Counted from the first letter of the stretch, positions 23,496-35,502 are shown. The stretch: DNA of 64,000 nt from Zoroaster sp. YZ-2022 (GCA_029582265.1 CM055828.1:32833263-32897262), one strand, 5' to 3'. The notes: generated by a model from the sequence alone, not told the origin. Numbers and translations are program-made.

Positions 23496-24870
23496 TCTGT
23501 GACTTGTCCGTTCAGAGTTGATAACCACCGAGATATGTGTTTTTTAATTTGTATTTATTGAATTTTTGGGGAAGGGTTTTGTTTGACATGATTACATTGT
23601 ATGGAACCAACTGAATTATTAAAAGGCATGTGGCTTATATTGAATTCAAAGCCTTGGTAAAATAAAACCTGCAAAATTATTTGTTGTGATTCATTGAGCA
23701 TTTATTTTATATAAACTTTTGAACATTATTTGTAAATATGAGAGTGCTTTTCTAAATATATTCCTGATAAAGACTTTGAAAATCCAAAACAATCCACTTT
23801 GCTGTCACTCAGAATATTTGGCACTCTTAAAAATGCACTTAACATAATCCATCCAAGATCTTTGTTGTTGGTTTCCAGGTAAAAATGCATGTTTAGATCA
23901 TAATTGAGTATCTGCATTTATTTTGTAAAACAAAACAAAACAACAAGTGCATTTAACATCGCAGGCATGGGTACCTGATCAACTGTTTATCAAAATCAAG
24001 ACAAATAAACGAAGCAGCTGTCTCAATGGTTGTTTGTTTGTTTTTTTGGTGGTGACATCTCAAAAATCTCAAGAATCCACTCTTATGGGTTTATTATGGA
24101 CCAAAACCTGACCTCTCATTTGACCTGATTTCCAACTGAAAAAATGTATACAATGAGATATCTGGTAAGAAACCTTCATATTCTATTCAGGGACCAGTAC
24201 ATTTATATACACATGTTTGTGCTAGCTGTTTTATAGGTTAAAACATTTTTTTAAAAACATTTAAAGGGAATGTATATCGTTGTTAATTTTGGCCATTTTT
24301 GCTCATTTTCTTTTAATCAACAACCAGTTCCATTGTATTGTTAACGAGAAAATAGTAAAAAAGAGAAAACATGGAAATAGTCAATGTTATGTAGTGTAGT
24401 TCTCTTTCCTGTAAGCTTCCGAAAAATTGGAAATAATTCCAATTTTATTAAAAATGACAGCACCTCAGATTATTTCTAGGGAAGAATGGTACAATCATCA
24501 GCTTTAATAAACCAATTATTTTTTTTTATATATATTGCCAAAGTTTTTCTCTATTTCACGGGTGATAACTGGCATTTTTCTTTTAAGTCTAACAGCTTTT
24601 ATTTTCATGAAAGGGCAAATAAACACTTCATAATGAACTATTTCACAAAATAATTACCAAAATCATGGTTTAACAGTAACAAGTGCTTAAAAATGAGTTT
24701 ATGATAAGACCCACCAAAGATGAATTTTGCCATAATGCATACATTTTCCTTGTTACAAGGAAAATAGTAGATTTATGTTCTCGTAAATTTAAAAGAATTT
24801 CCAGAAATGGTAGGGGAAATAGCAAAAAATACAGGAAATGTATTCGATATAAATTGAAATTTTTGGTTAT
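23496..24870. other. intronic or intergenic DNA
   Basis: No gene recognised. About 24268-24490 contains distant pieces of the GGAAGGTACAAC-end family (AAAGGGAATGTATATCG, TTAACGAGAAAATAG), too diverged to bound. Confidence 0.4.
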
Positions 24871-25101
24871 ATGTGACTGGCTCTGGCAAAACCCTAAACT
24901 TGGACCCAATTTTCAAAAGTGAGATTTTGGTATAGTTTGATTCTCTAAATTTTCCTCTTTCATTTGATACCAGAATTTTTTTTCTGATTTCTACAAATCT
25001 GGTATCAAATGAAAGAGGAAAATCTAGAGAATCAAACTGTACCAAAATCTCACTTTTGAAAATTGCGGCCAAGTTTAAGGTTTTGCCAGAGCCAGTTACA
25101 T
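24871..25101. repeat. near-perfect long hairpin (foldback element)
   Basis: Two arms of about 105 bp are inverted copies of each other with only scattered mismatches, separated by roughly 20 bp. The arm starts ATGTGACTGGCTCTGGCAAA and includes CTCTTTCATTTGATACCAGA. If transcribed it would fold into a long double-stranded RNA. Most likely a foldback MITE; no clear target duplication. Confidence 0.9.
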
Positions 25102-26420
25102 GTTGTTCTGCTTATCCTTGTGACATGAGGGTGCTCTTTGATTCAGTTTCTCAACAACAATAAGTGTAAACAAACCTAACCCAACACATTGCCCAGTGAA
25201 GCAGCTGGGTGACAGAAAAGTTGACTGATCGGGGAACCAAACACTACATGTACATGTAAGTCAACAAGAAAACTCAACATTTCAGAGAACTGACTCAGGA
25301 AAAACAGAAATTCAAATCAACTTTCAATGTACAAACCAACCGTGAAACAAAGTAAAAAATAAAGATAGTTAATTGATGTCATCATTACGGTTGTGCATTC
25401 GTATGTTCAAGTTAAATAATTCCTATTGCGTTTGCCGTATTTAAACGTTCAAATGTTCTTGAAAATAATTTTGAATCGGTTTGTTATTGGTCCCACAAAA
25501 AAACCCATTTCATGACATGTACATTTGTGCATGAGATGATCCCTGAGAGTGCACAATAGTTCTGTAATCATATTGATCACCCTTAAAATTATTGCTGCAG
25601 AGTACCGGGAACACCACAGTGCGCATCGCGTGCTGAAGTGTGATTACTACTTTTAGGTTTAACAAGCACATGCAGAAATAATACCAGCTGGTTCCTGAAC
25701 TAGAATTATTACATTTACAGACATTTTTGAGATTCGAATAGCTGAAGTACTCGATAATACATTAATAAAAATGGAGTGCATGATATTCATGTCTCTGAGA
25801 ATGCACTGCTCAAGAATGAAAGGTAAAAGCAAGAAGAAATGCCGTGAAAAGTAGAAATATAATATTTTCTGTGTTGGCTGTGTGCCAAAGGTGTTGATCA
25901 AATGAAAAATTCTTAGTTCAATAAGCGGTGAACAAAATGAACCATCAATAATATGAAAAAGTGGGGAAAAAGTCCTAAAATGCACATTACATGAAGACAG
26001 GGCAGGGAGGACTTTCATCATTCTGACCCACATTTTTTGTTGGAGGGGAGATCGTTATAATCAATTTATTATGTGGGTGACTTCCTTTGTTCTTCTACCC
26101 TTTCGGATCTTAATTTCTGGGTCACAAACATGCATTGTGTTCTGTGTGTGAGTGACCCACAAGCAATGCGAGTACCACCCGTCTGTGGCAACACTCAAAC
26201 CAAGCCAAAATAATGCACGCTCCGGACCCAGTGTTTGATGTGTGTTACCGACATGTTGTTCTATTTACCCTTGAAAAATATACTGTTTTACTAGTTCATA
26301 ATGGTCCAAATACATGGAGGCTACCAAGAATCTGAAAATTTAGAGTTTAGGAATCCTTTAACTGATTTGCATATAACTTAAGCCCTGAATTTATAACAGA
26401 ATAACACATCAACAAAAACC
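25102..26420. other. intronic or intergenic DNA
   Basis: No convincing gene. A 124-codon minus-strand frame at 26033-25659 shows no motif I recognise and has no splice or promoter support. From about 25.25 kb onward TACATG repeats start to appear. Confidence 0.45.
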
Positions 26421-26740
26421 TTAAAACCCTCCTACAATCAGTACAATTTTTGAAACAACCCATTCAGGCCACTCCAAGCCATTAGCTGTTGCCAGTGGCC
26501 TCCTATGGTTACCCTTCTGTGCACTGTCACACCACTGAGATTGCAGGGTAAGGTGGTCTCCCATTGATACATTGCAGGCCATACTAATATGTTCAAGCAT
26601 TTACAGTGGCCTTGGGTGGCACACAGTTGATTTTGTAAGATTACTTGGAAAGGACAGCAGGCTTGTACACATGTACTGAAGGTTGCTAAAGAACAGAATT
26701 TAGTGGATCGGAGTGGCCTCCATGTGTAGGAGGGTTTTAA
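26421..26740. mobile_element. TTAA-flanked MITE with AACCCTCCTACA ends
   Basis: TTAA (26421-26424) is followed by AACCCTCCTACA; the right end is TGTAGGAGGGTT followed by TTAA (26737-26740). The 12-bp inverted repeats are perfect. A TTAA target is the mark of piggyBac and Kolobok type transposons. The interior (AGGCCACTCC.., GTGGCACACAG..) is non-coding. Confidence 0.8.
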
Positions 26741-27299
26741 AATGCGAATGATAATAATTCAAACTGTGCAGTGATGTTGATGAAATTGGGTTTGTTATTG
26801 TCCGTTATTACCTTGATTTTTTTTAATTTTTTAAATTAGCACATGCCTGTAGGCCCCAAATGGCATTAAGTGCATCTGTAGAGTCAGAGTGTACGTGCAC
26901 ATCTGGTCAGGTCCCCTGTACCTGCACAATAAACCCAGTGGGGTACAGGGGGATCAAGTTTCATCTATGGTTTCATACACATTGCATCTGCCACAACTGT
27001 GGTTATTAAGTGCTTGTGTATATGTGGCTTAGCTTCATCCTGGCGTGGTACTTTAAAGAGACAACTCCTGTGTTATATTCTAGATTAATTTAAAGGGCTT
27101 TAGGCCTTTGACAGCGTTTAAACTAGAACTAGCAAATGGCTTTGAAAAAAAATCTGTTAGAGTACATGTGGTTGATGTTTGTTTTAGGAAATATTCTAGG
27201 TTTGATACAGATGCCTATTCTGTGCAGTTTAAACCAAAAAATACTTTCGAGAGGCTGTTTAATATGTAATACAGTTAGTTTGAAATTTAATTTTGCATA
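26741..27299. other. intronic or intergenic DNA
   Basis: Nothing recognised beyond AT-rich sequence. Confidence 0.4.
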
Positions 27300-27674
27300 T
27301 TAACCCTAACCTTCCCAAATCCTCCAAAATCGTCTTTGCCAAAGTGAAGGATTTTGAAGGATTGGGGTTACATGATGTACATGCTCTTTGCTAAAGTGAA
27401 GGATTATGGAGGATTGAGGTTATTAGGCATACTTGCCTTTCCATGGTACATGTACATGTACATCCATGTTTGTTGTAGTGATTGCAAGGTCAGAGCTTGG
27501 GTCAGTGGACACTGTTTATTGCTCCATGCATGCAGGGAGGGTCCCTGGCCATGTACATGTATCACAGATTAGAAACACATGTGTGCATACATGTCGTGTG
27601 CTTGCTTTACTACTGAAGGATTTTGGAGAATTCAGGTTATATGTAAGCAAATGGGCCTAGGGAGTTAGGGTTAA
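27300..27674 (+). mobile_element. TTAA-flanked MITE with CCCTAAC ends (copy A)
   Basis: TTAA at 27300-27303 and 27671-27674 bracket CCCTAACCTTCCC.. and ..GAGTTAGGG. A second inverted motif, AATCCTCCAAAATC on the left and GGATTTTGGAGAATTC on the right, lies just inside each end. CCCTA termini next to TTAA resemble piggyBac. The middle holds TACATG repeats and a TTGCTCCATGCATGCAGGGA block. The frames here are shared by the copies at 30.2 and 59.6 kb in different orientations, with no coding signal. Confidence 0.75.
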
Positions 27675-27899
27675 TGAAATGCATCCTGCTACAATAAAGC
27701 ATACACTATTGAAATGATTTACATGAATTGAAAATTTCTGTTTATAATATGTATCAAACGACCCGCTGTCTGAGGTACTGAGGTAGTTCTGTAAAATTTG
27801 TAACACAATTTCCCATTTGTATGTCAGTTCTCTGGCCTCGTAGACAAAATTACACATTTAGAATACAATAGTATGCATTATCTCAATACATTTTCATGA

Positions 27900-28015
27900 T
27901 TTTCTGGGTAACAACATAACATAATAAGCTGAAAAGTTCACAGGTTGCTTGTTCAATTCAGATCTTTATTCAAAGAAAGCAGTGATGGTTCTGAAAGCCA
28001 ACATTACCAATAGAT
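27900..28015 (+). repeat. GGAAGGTACAAC-family fragment
   Basis: Contains ACATAATAAGCTGAAAAGTT, then CACAGGTTGC, TCTTTATTCAAAGAAAGCAG and CCAACATTACCAATAGATGG, in family order but diverged. Confidence 0.5.
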
Positions 28016-29383
28016 GGCTTTAAGTGCTGCCGTTAGAACAAGAACGTGTGCAGAGGTTCTGGAGTATCAATGAGTTAACACCCCTCGACTCGGGAGACAC
28101 AATTCAATCCGAAGTTTGCTCTTCCAGGTTCACATTACATTGTCTTTCATTCATATGGGGACACTGTACAGTGTTATTTCCCGTGCTTGGACTAGGCTCC
28201 TTCGATTTTGAATGGATTGTTCCATTCAGGAATGCTGAACAGCTAATGGAGGTTTGTGACAACAAACATGCTCCCCCCTGTGTCTGGTCACGGACTCTCT
28301 ACTCTGTCCGTCTGTACATCTAAACGCATGCCCTCCGGTGATGACAAATCTTTTAGTGATGGAAGAGACTTCCAGGCATTTGATGTTCCAATGTTATTCA
28401 CACTTATACACATATTCTTATAGGTACATTGTAATTATCTCAAGAACTGATCGTTCCACAATTAGTGTACATGTACAGATGACCTTCTCAGATGCAAGTA
28501 CACATACATGTAAATCTTGAGGAATTTAAATTTTTATTTGTCAAAATTATCTTCTATTGTTTGGTATTATACCTTTTAAAAAAAATCAAAACAAACTCAA
28601 TGTTTGGTTGAAGGTAAAATTTTAAGGGTTGCAAAAATCAGAAAAATAGTGTTCTGATAACAACAAGTGCTATTTAACCGTATTTGCCATCAAACAAACA
28701 TTTGCAGATTAAGCTAGGAAATTATTATTTTTCAAGAATTTCAATATTTTCAAATTTCAAGTTAATACGACTTCAGCAGAATAAACTTAAAGCTATTTAA
28801 GTTTGTTTACCGCTGATCATTGCATCCAATTTACACAACTCATTGTGAAAATGGCCATATTGTAACTCGAGAAATAATTTCCCTACAAATAGTCTCTGGT
28901 TTCTGGATTCTGTCGTGCTCTTTTCAAGACATTTGCATCAATTTTTCTTATTTATTTAAAGTGTGCGTAAATTTTAAAATTGCTTTTGTTAAATACTCTT
29001 TGCTTTCATTTCTTTTTGTGTAGAATTGAAGTTTTAAAATGCTTGGTAAATTGCCTTCAAGTTACTTGTTTAAAATAGTGGTTTCAGTGGTCCGTGGTTT
29101 TGAGGTAGAACACATTTAACAACACTCAACTTTCCTTGCTCACTCCAGTGCATGGGTATCCCTGAAATAATTCAGTCTGGCTGGAATTACATGATTTGAT
29201 ACAAAACGCTTTTGTGCTTAAATTACAAATGGTATCAACAGCTTCATTCAAAACTTTGCCATTTTAGTTTGACACCGCAGAAGCACCACATTTGGTGTGG
29301 GCGTAAGTGGAAATATTAAAAACATTTTGTGCAAAACATACTTGTTTCACTGTAACACAAACCTCCAGAAACCTTCAAATCCA
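28016..29383. other. intronic or intergenic DNA with a GC-richer patch
   Basis: Bases 28024-28323 hold a 99-codon plus-strand frame in a patch visibly richer in G+C than its neighbours. The translation matches no family I know, and no confident splice pair brackets it. The rest is AT-rich and featureless. Confidence 0.35.
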
Positions 29384-29391
29384 TCATCCTG

Positions 29392-29799
29392 TAGAGCTGT
29401 GCCGGGTATCCGGGTATCCGGGTATCCGGATGCCCGAACGAAACGGTCATTACCCGGTTCCATTTTTCGGTTCCAATTACCCTTAAACGACTTTTTAAAA
29501 TTCGGACTTAACATTTGAGCTGTGCGAACAGAAATCTGTGACTCTTGAACAATGTAATGTTTACACTTTTACAGACAGTTATCTTTAAATTCAAGAGATT
29601 GCACTCCAATAAAGAAAAGATCGATTTAAGTATGGCATCCTCTGTATTATAAAAGTCAATTTGTTACCATTTACAGTACATGTATTTGTACACCACCGGA
29701 GTCATGTTTTCAACAAAAATGAAAACGGGTATCCGGGTATCCGAAGTTTCCTGATTTCGGGTATCCAGTTCCAAAAATATCTGAAAATGCGCAGCCCTA
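29392..29799 (+). mobile_element. hAT-like MITE with 8-bp target duplication TCATCCTG
   Basis: Ends TAGAGCTGTGC.. and ..GCGCAGCCCTA are inverted, and the flanking 8 bases are TCATCCTG on both sides (29384-29391, 29800-29807). Subterminal regions carry repeated GGGTATCC units: three in a row on the left, two plus one on the right. T/CAGNG-type ends with 8-bp duplications are the hAT signature. 408 bp, non-coding. Sister copies are at 36408 and 61455, with a 3' fragment at 40203. Confidence 0.9.
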
Positions 29800-30176
29800 T
29801 CATCCTGTCTTCTCAACTGAGTCTTTTACCCCTCCCCTCCCCTTCCTATTTTTTATGTTTTCTACTCCTCTGCCTCTGTGATGGTGAATAGGTAAAAACC
29901 TAAACTGTTATGCCTGCAGGAGTCTTTAACATCAATACAAATCAGAAGGTCGTAGTTCAATCAGGCAAACACAATCAGTGATGGCGCCATCAGTTGGTAC
30001 ATGCCAGACAGCCATGTAGGCAGCTCAGTTTGAAACAATCAAACAACATGGTTTTTTTGGGTACCTGTACGGTGTAAATCAACATGTACAAGCTAACTTT
30101 GATGATTTAAATATGTGTCAACCCATGGTTTCTGTCATTTAACCAGCAATTCCTCTGATATTCTTATTCAATACGA

Positions 30177-30499
30177 ACATCCCTAACTCCATAGGCCCAA
30201 TTGCTTACACATAACCTGAATCCTCCAAAATCCTTCAGTAGTAAAGCAAGCACATGACATGTATGCACACATGTACATGTGTTTCTAATCTGTGATACAT
30301 GTACATGGCCAGGGACCCTCCCTGCATGCATGGAGCAATAAACAGTGTCCACTGACCCAAGCACTGACCTTGCAATCACTACAACAAACATGGATGTACA
30401 TGTACCATGGAAAGGCAAGTATGCCTAATAACCTCAATCCTCCAAAATCCTTCACTTTAGCAACGAGGATTTTGGAGGATTTGGAAGGGTTATGGTTAA
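30177..30499 (-). mobile_element. MITE with CCCTAAC ends (copy B)
   Basis: Reverse-oriented relative of copy A: on the plus strand it begins CCCTAACTCCATAGGCCC and ends GATTTTGGAGGATTTGGAAG followed by GGTTATGGTTAA. The right end matches a degraded TTAACCATAACCC, and the left TTAA is lost. The middle block with the CATGCATGGAGCAATAAAC segment is conserved. Confidence 0.75.
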
Positions 30500-30527
30500 T
30501 TGCTATTTTACTTACAAAATAATGGTT

Positions 30528-30572
30528 ATTGGCCTTACATTTCGAACCTAGCGGGTTCTTTCTCCAAGGCAA
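30528..30572 (-). mobile_element. Penelope-like GAAACGT hairpin fragment
   Basis: Shares GTTATTGGCCTTAC and TTTCGAACCTAGC with 15308-15333. On the minus strand it reads GAACCCGCTAGGTTC followed by GAAATGTAAGGCC, a short hairpin followed by the GAAACGT-like signature of the Penelope-like terminal repeats. Confidence 0.5.
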
Positions 30573-31561
30573 ACAGCTATTTCTCTAAATTTATTTTACT
30601 TACAGTTAGAAGTGGAAAGGAAAACCAAATACAAGTTTTCAAATGAGAGCTTCAAAGAATAATTGTTATAAGCTTGGTTTAACTATTAAAAGTCACAGGT
30701 GTTTAAATCACCTTATGATGGAATTGCCCATAAATTCAATTTGGTACTGACTTGCATATAAATCCTATGATTTATGTGCTAGCATATACCGACTTCCTAT
30801 GATTTATGTGCTAGCATCAGCAAATGGCCACCAAAATACTCATTATGAACAAACTGTGTACAATGTATGTGAAATAGTACAACCCACATCTTTAATTAAT
30901 GAGGCATATTTTTTGAATATCCATTGAATGGATACATTCACAAGTCACCACAGCACTCAATAAATTATTATTATTTTTTTAATGATTGTTTTCATTCTGT
31001 TGTTGTTTGTTCATGCATGGTCTTGCTTCATTTGAAAGATACGGGTGCATCAATATTTTATCAAAAGTACCCTCAATTTTTGAGGTTCTAGTTTTCCCAA
31101 GACATGAATGGCGACAAATCATTTTTCAGTAAATGAGCTACTTATAGATGTACGTGACATACATGATCCAGCATCCATCATCGCTTCTTCAGCAGTACAT
31201 AGATGAAGTAACATTAACGTGGCTCCTCCAATAAGATTTTCCTTGATTCCACAAGACATTGACCGACCGAGCTGCACAAGTACAAGGGTATCAGTATCCT
31301 AAACAATATTTCAGTAGCACATGCCCAGGTTACGTACTTATGACTCATTCATGGCACACATCATATTTATCTTAGGTCATAAAACTTAATTTTTATGGAT
31401 CAATTTGTTTGTCAGGGTAACCTTTGTCGAAATCAAATCAAAGCTGGACTTTCGTCTGGCACAAGACATTGCAGACTTCAAGACTAGAGAAGTCAATTTT
31501 CATTTGTTTGTTATAATCTGGTTTGTGTTTGAGGGTTTCGCTGCAAAGTGCGTTCTGTGCT
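30573..31561. other. non-coding DNA
   Basis: Contains a small tandem duplication of CCTATGATTTATGTGCTAGC at about 30767-30814. No gene seen. Confidence 0.5.
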
Positions 31562-31795
31562 GTTATTTGTTTTCAGTGCAAATTAAACTAACGGGCGAAA
31601 ATTTAATTTGTTTTTATTTTACAAAAATATGAAAAAAATGATGTATCATTTTTCATTGTTTTTTAATTTTTTATTTGTATTATTTGTTTTCATTGTAAAT
31701 TAAACTAACATGCGATAATTTAATTTGTTTTTATTTATCCAAAAAAAAAAAAAAAAAAAATGTATCATTTTTCATTTTTAACTTTTGTACGTTTA
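31562..31795. repeat. tandem duplication, about 118-bp unit
   Basis: Two copies of a unit with TTATTTGTTTTCA, AATTAAACTAAC, TTTAATTTGTTTTTATTT and TGTATCATTTTTCAT. The second carries a 20-base A run at about 31741-31760. AT-rich and non-coding. Confidence 0.8.
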
Positions 31796-32757
31796 CAGGC
31801 TTGCTTTTGTGAAAAATGTCAAAATAAATAGTGTTTGTTTCATTTTCTTGATGTAAAATACATACGAAGTGGAGAAAGTGAACATGAATCCATATTTTTG
31901 TATTTTTACTATGTAGAACGTACATGTAACATACTGTTCACATGCACAAAATCATACATAAGTTTTAAGTATTGAACATTACAGATATATAATTTTTTAT
32001 TTACAAATTTGCTTTCATGTACATGTATGCTAGTATGAATATGTAAAAATTAAAAACAAAATTATAATTTTATTCATACATAGAAAGGTAAATTGTGGTT
32101 ATTAAATATAGATACATGTATGAATGTTTTAAATTATCATTTCCAAATGTAATAACTGACAGTGACGTTGTATTTCCACGTATCCGGAAAGAGTGTAGCT
32201 GCCACAGTATGTATTCTGAAGGTCACACTACCAATACGTGTCCACATTTCATTTATCCAATACATGAACCAATTGAAGGTCACTTGGGTGTGCGTGTGTT
32301 TAATTTCTGGTGAAATATAAAAGCCCCATTAGCATTTTTAATTACAAAGGTACGAGCGGCATGAAGGAATTACGTACTTTCAATTCAACGTTGATCAACC
32401 TTGACGAGATGTGTATTGGAACCCGACAATGCCACTAATGACTTCAAATACATGCAAATGAGTTGTTGTCTGTCTGCTGGAGGTACCCCCCCCCCCCCCC
32501 CCTCCTCACCTACATAATTTATAAACTGGTTTTCTGATCCATAGTGTTAGGGGTCACAAGCTGAAACACAACAAACGTTTCTGCGGATATAATAATTTTC
32601 GGCAGCCTTGCCGAGAGGCTTCCCCCACAGATGTTCATGTCGTTGATTGCGAGAGATCAGACGGATGACCCAAACGCCGACGATGGTACATGTAAAAACA
32701 GCATGATCAGACTGCAACTGTTTACCTTTATTAAGATGTTAGAAATAAACCAGACCA
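31796..32757. other. non-coding DNA
   Basis: Includes a 17-base C run at about 32487-32503. Frames here (for example 32095-32313) lack any known motif. Confidence 0.45.
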
Positions 32758-32950
32758 ATCCTGGGGCCATCTTCATAGAGCTGCTTAGCAGAGAAAATTG
32801 CTTACCAGAAAGATTTGCTTAGCAAGATTTGTTGGTAACCATTTGAATTTCCACACAAAATGTATGCAGTTTGGCTGGTAGTCTGTATTATAATGTTTAG
32901 CGAAAATATTTAGTTAGCAAAATTCTCTGCTTTAGCACCTACATGTATAA
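32758..32950. repeat. dispersed repeat with CTTAGCA-type imperfect inverted ends
   Basis: Begins CCTGGGGCCATCTTCATAGA and GCTGCTTAGCAGAGAAAATT, and ends with an imperfect mirror, TTAGCAAAATTCTCTGC then TTTAGCAC. This GCTGCTTAGCA repeat style is, to my knowledge, common in marine deuterostome genomes. Family not assigned. Confidence 0.5.
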
Positions 32951-32976
32951 AATTGGCGTCTGGAGAAGATACTGGG

Positions 32977-33051
32977 CTGTAATAAAACTTAAAGCACACA
33001 GTAATTAGTACTGGATAAAACTTAATGCACACAGTCATTAGTACTGGATGC
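32977..33051. repeat. small tandem duplication
   Basis: Two copies of a roughly 35-bp unit ending CACACAGT, a variable base, ATTAGTACTGGAT. Confidence 0.75.
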
Positions 33052-33639
33052 GGCGCACTAAGTAAGGTAAGGCGCGTCAACAGTAACAGGTATTGAGTAT
33101 AATTTGATGGCCCAGTCCAAGCCAAGATAGAGGTCATGGGCGGATAAGTCGAAATTGATGAGACATGCATGTATGAGTCGTCTGTCGTTTGGATCATCAA
33201 ATGATAAAATGTCATGTGACATCCATTTACTGAGAGTCCCCAGATAGGATTGGGCCCGGGACTTGTGTTTAGGAGAAAATTCCATGTGGTTTCCTACTCT
33301 TTGTCACTGTAGCATCAAGGGACATGGATTGGGATGGGTTCAAAGAAAAAAATTTGCTGAAGATATTTCATTTGAAAGAAATGACATGCACCAGTTTAGA
33401 ATTTACTGCAATGTTTTCTCTGTTGGTAAAATTAGTTAAAGATAACTAATTTTTGAAAACACACAACTATGCCGCATGCCAGCAACAACGTCCATACTTT
33501 ATTGGTCGCAGAAGCACTTTACTGCATAGAGAAATTAGAGCGCTTGACAAAGCTCAAGCTAAATCATCCAATTTGCCCGTAAATATGGCATCTATTGCGA
33601 ACTATCTACTCTATAGATCATGAATGATCCCAGATTTAC

Positions 33640-33735
33640 ATTAAACTTACTTGGTGTCAAGTTGACGATGGGATCAAACGTCCCTTGAAATATTGCTGTT
33701 TGAGGTGCTAGCATTTAGGTACGATTAATCAAATT
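33640..33735 (+). repeat. GGAAGGTACAAC-family internal fragment
   Basis: Well-preserved internal block: TAAACTTACTTGGTGTCAAG, then GATGGGATCAAACGTCCC and TGTTTGAGGTGCTAGC. Confidence 0.65.
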
Positions 33736-33849
33736 ATTTCCCAAATAAAATTCCATGTTAGAATGATTACGAAAATCTGGAGGAATTTTTCATTAACTGA
33801 AATTGAAACTGAATTTTCACTGGTTTAAAAAATTTTTTTTTTTTAGATT

Positions 33850-34171
33850 ATTGATGTATACATCTGAGACTCTGGAATCATCTTCCAACTAAACTCAAAT
33901 CTTGTCATAGTATAACCAGATTTAAGTCGATGCTTAAAACTCATCTTACATGTCACAACTCTTCAAAGATGATGTATATTTGTAATTGCATTGTAGGTAC
34001 ATGTACATGTATCTCGGTACATGATTTTTTATTTTTTTTATTTTTTATTTTTTTCCCTATGCTATCATTGTATATTGTTTGTAATTCATGTTTTTCTTTG
34101 TTTCCGCGCCTTGAGCGCCCAGCAGGGTGGATATGTGTGCGCTAAAAATCTTTATTATTATTATTATTAGT
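33850..34171 (+). mobile_element. LINE 3' end (L2/CR1-like)
   Basis: Starts inside the last coding segment (ACTCTGGAATCATCTTCC, encoding a form of RLWNHLP) and continues through CTTGTCATAGTATAACCAG (the SCHSITR segment). The 3' UTR carries CGCGCCTTGAGCGCCCAGC and GGGTGGATATGTGTGCGC, and ends in (TTA)n at 34151-34171. 5'-truncated. Confidence 0.85.
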
Positions 34172-34238
34172 ACAGTATTATTATGGATGTACATGTATTT
34201 ATAGATATTTTACCAAAAGATACCTGTACGTGTAAGCT

Positions 34239-34595
34239 ATAACCCTAACTACCCCATATCCTCCAAAATCCTCTAAGGGGCACTTTTTGGGAAAACTTCA
34301 GCACTGTTGGAAACTGGTACTTTCACAGGTCTCCTCAAATGGGGCAAAAATTACTACCTGGCAAGAAGTACAGGCCGTAAGTGCTGAATATGAAAGATCA
34401 ACGAAAATGCCATGGTGCATTTTGACGATAAGGGCATGTTTCCAAAAGTGCACTGGAGGATTTTGGAGGATTCGGGAAGGTTCCTAGCCAGAATACCCAG
34501 GGGGTTAGAGTTCAGGAAGGTTCCTAGCCAGAATACCTATAGGGGGGTTAGGGTTCAGGAAGGTTCCTAGCCAGAATACCCAGGGGGTTAGGGTT
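34239..34595 (+). mobile_element. MITE with CCCTAAC ends (copy D), terminal unit triplicated
   Basis: Left end AACCCTAACTACCCC plus ATCCTCCAAAATCC; right end has GATTTTGGAGGATTC then ..GGGTTAGGGTT. The last 40 or so bases, containing GGTTCCTAGCCAGAATACC and GGGGGTTAG, are present three times in tandem (about 34476-34595). The interior matches the split copy E at 61263-61940 in inverse orientation. The right end runs straight into TTAA (34596-34599), which also begins the next element. Confidence 0.8.
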
Positions 34596-34599
34596 TTAA

Positions 34600-34886
34600 A
34601 GGGAAGGTACAACATGGGTAATGTACATGTATTCATTCCATCCCTCTACTTTTCAAGAAAATAAGACAAACCTATGAATATTTGATGACAATAGGCACTC
34701 ACGTTTTTGAGAAACAACAACAGACTGTTAATTGTTCGATACATTTCACCAAATTCGATGGTAAATTCTGTAAATTCGATGTAACAATGGCCGCTTCTCT
34801 AAAAGTACTTCATACGGAATAATTTCTCAGGATGATTTATAGCATTTTGAATATGAACATCGAGTAATTACCAATGTTGTATCTTT
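34600..34886 (+). mobile_element. GGAAGGTACAAC-family MITE, short complete copy between two TTAA
   Basis: TTAA (34596-34599) then AGGGAAGGTACAACATGGG; right end ATTACCAATGTTGTATCTT then TTAA (34887-34890). This copy gives the clearest view of the family's termini and target site. 287 bp, non-coding. Confidence 0.8.
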
Positions 34887-34890
34887 TTAA

Positions 34891-35502
34891 GCTGAAGTTT
34901 CAGCATTTCTAGACTGCATAAGCCCAGCATATCTCTGTCATACAACATAGAATACGTGTAAATACATGGACTGAGAGAATCCAGCTGTAAACAGAAATTC
35001 ATTAAACAAAAAAAAACATTTTAAATAGTACATAATTATGCCCATCCACAATTTTATTCAGCTATCCCATGTCATTGTTTGAGCCATTCACATCTGTCGC
35101 TGAATGCATTCAAATGCAAAGCACATTCTTGTTTTACAACAATAGTGTTGCATATACTGTAAGTACATGTACTTAGCCCGCCCCAATATTTGATTTATTA
35201 AGTATTTTATTTTCATAATAACTTAAAAATGAAGTAGAATAATACAAACCAAACGTTTCTATTATTTAAATTTAAAAAAAAAAGAAAGAAAAGTAAATCG
35301 TTGTTTGATCAGCTCACTCATGTAGCGAGTGTGTTTTATAAAGGGAACATTTCAATAATCCAAACAATAAATATCAAATTTTTCCTTAGAATGTATACAG
35401 GGGAAAGTCATTAGCAAACATCCCTTGAAATCTTTCTGTAATATTATTTTAGTATAATACTATAATTGGGCAAATAATTTTGCAATAAATATTCTCGACT
35501 AA
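34891..35502. other. non-coding DNA
   Basis: Nothing recognised except a short family fragment at 35413-35438 (AACATCCCTTGAAATCTTTC). Confidence 0.45.

Noticed and set aside
27300..27674. Telomere-like TTAGGG/CCCTAA sequence suggesting an interstitial telomere
   Set aside because: Only a single motif at each end in inverted orientation, repeated at several loci as element termini; no TTAGGG array.
28024..28323. 99-codon plus-strand frame in a GC-richer patch as an exon
   Set aside because: No recognisable domain and no convincing acceptor/donor pair in the right phase.
30164..30572. Frames shared between 27.4, 30.3 and 59.7 kb, looking like a conserved protein family
   Set aside because: The similarity comes from copies of a CCCTAAC-end MITE; the frames are broken differently in each copy and have no known motif.
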